64,000 nucleotides of DNA from Pseudocolwellia agarivorans (GTDB lineage: Bacteria; Pseudomonadota; Gammaproteobacteria; Enterobacterales; Alteromonadaceae). Positions 61,341 through 64,000 of the stretch are shown piece after piece. A model generated the notes under the pieces. The model was given only the letters and a program-made list of their open reading frames with translations. It made no database searches and was not told the origin of the DNA. Position numbers and translations under genes: made by a program. The stretch spans positions 310,001 through 374,000 of the forward strand of contig NZ_MUZU01000004.1 in the NCBI RefSeq assembly GCF_002000085.1, given 5' to 3'. How positions within the stretch are numbered: the first letter of the stretch is position 1; every line of letters begins with the position of its first letter.

Positions 61341-62552
61341 ATGAAACGTGTAGTAATCACCGGATTAGGCATTGTGTCAAGCATTGGCAACAATAGCGAA
61401 GAAGTTTTAGCGTCTTTAAAAACAGGGCGTTCAGGTATCTCTCGTTCAGAGAGTTTTGCTGAAGTAGGTTTACGCAGCCAAGTTTGGGGCATGCCAACCA
61501 TTAACGTTGCTGAACATATTGATCGTAAAGCTATGCGCTTTATGGGTGATGCAGCAGGTTATTCTTATATTGCTATGCAGCAAGCTATTGATGACGCAAA
61601 ATTAACACCTGAGCAAGTATCTAACTTTCGTACAGGTATCGTGGCTGGTTCTGGTGGTGCATCATCAGAAAACGTTGTTAAAAGTGCTGATGTTTTACGT
61701 GAAAAAGGCGTAAAACGTGTTGGCCCTTATGCTGTACCTAAAACAATGTCGAGCACAGTTTCAGCTTGTTTAGCAACACCATTTAAAATTTTAGGTGTTA
61801 ACTATTCAATGAGTTCAGCTTGTGCAACAAGTTCTCATTGTATTGGTCATGCTGCTGAGCTTATTCAATTAGGCAAACAAGACATTGTATTTGCTGGCGG
61901 TGGTGAAGAAGTTCATTGGTCATTAGCTATGATGTTTGATGGCATGGGCGCATTATCATCTAAATATAACGATGCTCCTGAGACGGCTTCTCGTACTTAC
62001 GATGCAGACCGCGATGGTTTTGTTATTTCTGGCGGCGGCGGTATGTTAGTTGTTGAAGAACTTGAACATGCATTAGCACGTGGCGCACATATTTATGCTG
62101 AAATTGTTGGTTACGGTGCAACATCAGACGGTTACGATATGGTAGCTCCAAGTGGTGAAGGTGCTATACGTTGTATGCAACAAGCAATGCAGGGCGTAGA
62201 AGGTAAAGTAGATTACTTAAACACCCACGGTACTTCAACACCAGTAGGTGATGTTAAAGAGCTTGGTGCTATTCAAGAAGTATTTGGTAAAGATTCTCCA
62301 GCTATTTCAGCAACAAAAGCAATGACAGGGCATGCACTAGGTGCAGCTGGTGTTCATGAAGCTATTTACACTCTATTAATGATGGAAAACAACTTTGTTG
62401 CTCCTTCAATTAACGTCAACACATTAGACGAAAAAGCTGAAGGTTTAGATATTGTTACTGAAGCTCGTGATGCTGAAATTAACCTTGCTATGTCGAATAG
62501 CTTTGGTTTTGGCGGAACTAATGCAACATTAGTGATGCAAAAATATAAATAA
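61341..62552 (+). CDS. fabB: 3-oxoacyl-ACP synthase I
   Basis: Condensing enzyme of fatty-acid synthesis, needed for unsaturated acyl chains. 403 residues. Catalytic Cys in [14 protein letters not shown] (about 163), His in [12 protein letters not shown] (about 298) and [12 protein letters not shown] (about 333); [10 protein letters not shown] at the C-terminus. Typical KAS I length and start [16 protein letters not shown]. Regulated by overlapping FabR/FadR-like sites. Confidence 0.97.
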   Translation: MKRVVITGLGIVSSIGNNSEEVLASLKTGRSGISRSESFAEVGLRSQVWGMPTINVAEHIDRKAMRFMGDAAGYSYIAMQQAIDDAKLTPEQVSNFRTGIVAGSGGASSENVVKSADVLREKGVKRVGPYAVPKTMSSTVSACLATPFKILGVNYSMSSACATSSHCIGHAAELIQLGKQDIVFAGGGEEVHWSLAMMFDGMGALSSKYNDAPETASRTYDADRDGFVISGGGGMLVVEELEHALARGAHIYAEIVGYGATSDGYDMVAPSGEGAIRCMQQAMQGVEGKVDYLNTHGTSTPVGDVKELGAIQEVFGKDSPAISATKAMTGHALGAAGVHEAIYTLLMMENNFVAPSINVNTLDEKAEGLDIVTEARDAEINLAMSNSFGFGGTNATLVMQKYK

Positions 62553-62640
62553 CCTTGATTGAACGCAACATCGTTCAAAAAGTTAAGGTGTAATAACATA
62601 CGCTAGTTACAAATAAACAAGTGTAATAGTAATTAAATTT

Positions 62641-62676
62641 AAAACCACTAAAGATAGCTTTAGTGGTTTTTTGTTT
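62641..62676 (+). terminator. fabB terminator
   Basis: AAAACCACTAAAG pairs with CTTTAGTGGTTTT around ATAG, followed by TTGTTTTG. Confidence 0.88.
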
Positions 62677-62726
62677 TGTAGGGTAAAATAGTGTTATTAC
62701 ACTAAAATATTCCATTTTAAAGTATT

Positions 62727-63845
62727 ATGAATATATACCACGATGAAAACATGCCTTTCGCCAAAGAATTTTTTGGCGACTTAGGTACTCTTTACCCCTT
62801 TGCAGGGCGTGAACTAACTGCTGATATGGTCGAAAATGCTGATGTTTTATTAGTGCGATCTATTACGAAAGTTAATGAAGCTTTACTAGCTAATAATAAA
62901 TCACTGCAATTTGTAGGTACTGCAACTATAGGCGTTGATCACATCGATCAAGCTTATTTAAAAAGTCGTGATGTATTTTTTACTTCAGCTCCTGGTTGTA
63001 ACGCAATTTCAGTGGCTGAATATGTGTTAAGTGCATTAGTTGTAATGAGTGAACGTTATTTAATTGATTTGTTTTCACTTAAGGTTGGCATTGTAGGCGC
63101 AGGAAATACAGGTACTCGGTTAAGCGAAAAGCTTACCGCATTAGGTATTAATTACGTAATGTGTGATCCTGTGTTAGCTAATAACCCGAATGATACGAGG
63201 AGCTTTGTATCGTTAGATGAAGTGCTAGCTTGTGATGTGATTTCTCTTCACGTACCGCTTACAGAAACCGGCGAGCATCCAACCTATCATTTATTAAATT
63301 CAGATCGCTTAAGTCAGTTAACAGATGAGCAAATATTAATAAATGCTTGTCGTGGTGAAGTTATAGACAATAAAGCATTACTGTCTCTTAAACAAAATGG
63401 TATGAAAACTAAATTAATACTCGATGTGTGGGAAGGCGAACCTAACTTACTACATCCGTTAATTGAATATGCAGAAATAGCCAGTGCACATATTGCTGGT
63501 TATAGCTTAGAAGGAAAAGCTCGTGGCACAGAAATGCTCTATCAGGCATTATGTAAACAGCTTAATATTCCCGTAGAAAAAGTACTGAAAGATTTATTAC
63601 CTAGCGCGTCAATTAACGCAGTTGAAATAAAACAAGACTTTGATGAAATATTACTAAACCAGCTAGTAAAAATGGTTTACGATGTAAGACGAGATGATGG
63701 AATATTTCGCCAGCAAATAAATACCAAAGGATTCGATCACATTCGAAAAACATACCCCGCTCGCAGGGAATTTTCGGCAGTTACCGTTTCTATGAATAAT
63801 CAAGCCAATGAAGATGTGCCGCATCGTCTTGGCTTTAGCAAATAG
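62727..63845 (+). CDS. pdxB: Erythronate-4-phosphate dehydrogenase
   Basis: Second step of the DXP-dependent pyridoxal phosphate route, NAD-dependent. 372 residues. N-terminal MNIYHDENMPFAKEFF, catalytic segment GTATIGVDHID, Rossmann loop VGIVGAGNTGTRL, LINACRGEVID, ILDVWEGEP and HIAGYS with the catalytic His, plus the PdxB-specific C-terminal dimerisation domain. First of a probable operon with asd (23-bp gap). Confidence 0.96.
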   Translation: MNIYHDENMPFAKEFFGDLGTLYPFAGRELTADMVENADVLLVRSITKVNEALLANNKSLQFVGTATIGVDHIDQAYLKSRDVFFTSAPGCNAISVAEYVLSALVVMSERYLIDLFSLKVGIVGAGNTGTRLSEKLTALGINYVMCDPVLANNPNDTRSFVSLDEVLACDVISLHVPLTETGEHPTYHLLNSDRLSQLTDEQILINACRGEVIDNKALLSLKQNGMKTKLILDVWEGEPNLLHPLIEYAEIASAHIAGYSLEGKARGTEMLYQALCKQLNIPVEKVLKDLLPSASINAVEIKQDFDEILLNQLVKMVYDVRRDDGIFRQQINTKGFDHIRKTYPARREFSAVTVSMNNQANEDVPHRLGFSK

Positions 63846-63868
63846 TTAATTAAAAAAGAGAGAGGACC

Positions 63869-64000
63869 ATGGCACAGAAATTTGATGTTTGCGTACTTGG
63901 CGCAACAGGCTTAGTAGGCAAAACCATTATTGAAATTCTTGAACAACGAGACTTTCCAATTAATAAATTATACCCATTAGCAAGTGCACGCTCTGCTGGT
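63869..64000 (+). CDS. asd: Aspartate-semialdehyde dehydrogenase family protein (5' end only)
   Basis: The first 44 codons run to the window edge. The sequence opens MAQKFDVCVLGATGLVGKTI, the NADP-binding GATGxVG loop of aspartate-semialdehyde dehydrogenase. Its place after pdxB matches both asd of marine gammaproteobacteria and the E. coli homologue usg, so it could be either. GAGAGG ribosome site upstream. Confidence 0.8.
   Translation, partial: MAQKFDVCVLGATGLVGKTIIEILEQRDFPINKLYPLASARSAG

Overview
The window comes from an AT-rich marine gammaproteobacterium, most likely a Colwelliaceae member (Colwellia/Thalassotalea type). This rests on recognised protein families and gene order (radA / double-PilZ protein / serB / ytjB, prfC, argS, napF-D-A-B-C, fabB, pdxB-asd), on MetJ, LexA, FNR, FabR/FadR and PsrA type operators, and on several families of short palindromic intergenic repeats. 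No rRNA, tRNA, CRISPR, prophage or intact IS element was seen. Nearly all of it is ordinary chromosomal backbone with a few accessory islands.

Layout. 0-4 kb: etfBA and, divergently, ETF-quinone oxidoreductase, with two tandem PsrA-type operators between them. 4-14 kb: small housekeeping genes (YajD-type HNH protein, DsbA-family oxidoreductase, a MetJ-controlled MTHFR-like protein, RsuA, YgjP, a SpoU-type methyltransferase), a lone MlaC-like gene with a TetR regulator whose operators sit in both promoters, peptide deformylase, a secreted sulfatase and YegD. 14-26 kb, the accessory region: a secreted peroxiredoxin, a secreted phospholipase-A2-like protein, a periplasmic binding protein with a sensor kinase, and converging on these a ThDP enzyme / TonB receptor / two short citrate-synthase-like proteins operon, then a REC-REC-PAS-GGDEF-EAL protein. 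26-33 kb: an RND efflux pair, a TauE-type permease and a histidine-phosphatase-like gene whose 5' end lies inside a MITE-like repeat. 33-47 kb: recA, metA, metH, radA, a double-PilZ protein, serB, ytjB, a TatD-family hydrolase and an HDOD protein. 47-54 kb: argS, prfC and a secreted GH2 enzyme. 54-59 kb: the periplasmic nitrate reductase operon, including a 45-residue membrane protein gene. 59-64 kb: mnmC, fabB, pdxB and the start of asd.

How it fits together. Fatty-acid metabolism appears at both ends: ETF/ETF-QO with PsrA-type sites, and fabB with FabR-like and FadR-like sites. Methionine synthesis appears twice under MET boxes (MTHFR-like gene, metA), with metH next to metA. The most unusual part is 15.3-26.1 kb. 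There a probable sensing module (binding protein, histidine kinase, c-di-GMP response regulator) brackets an outer-membrane receptor whose operon also encodes a ThDP enzyme and two citrate-synthase-fold proteins that, by eye, lack the canonical His/His/Asp catalytic set. I know of no described pathway with this composition. Non-coding structure is also rich: at least three repeat families, one with three differently deleted copies nested within outer inverted repeats, and a 16-bp perfect inverted repeat overlapping the serB start codon.
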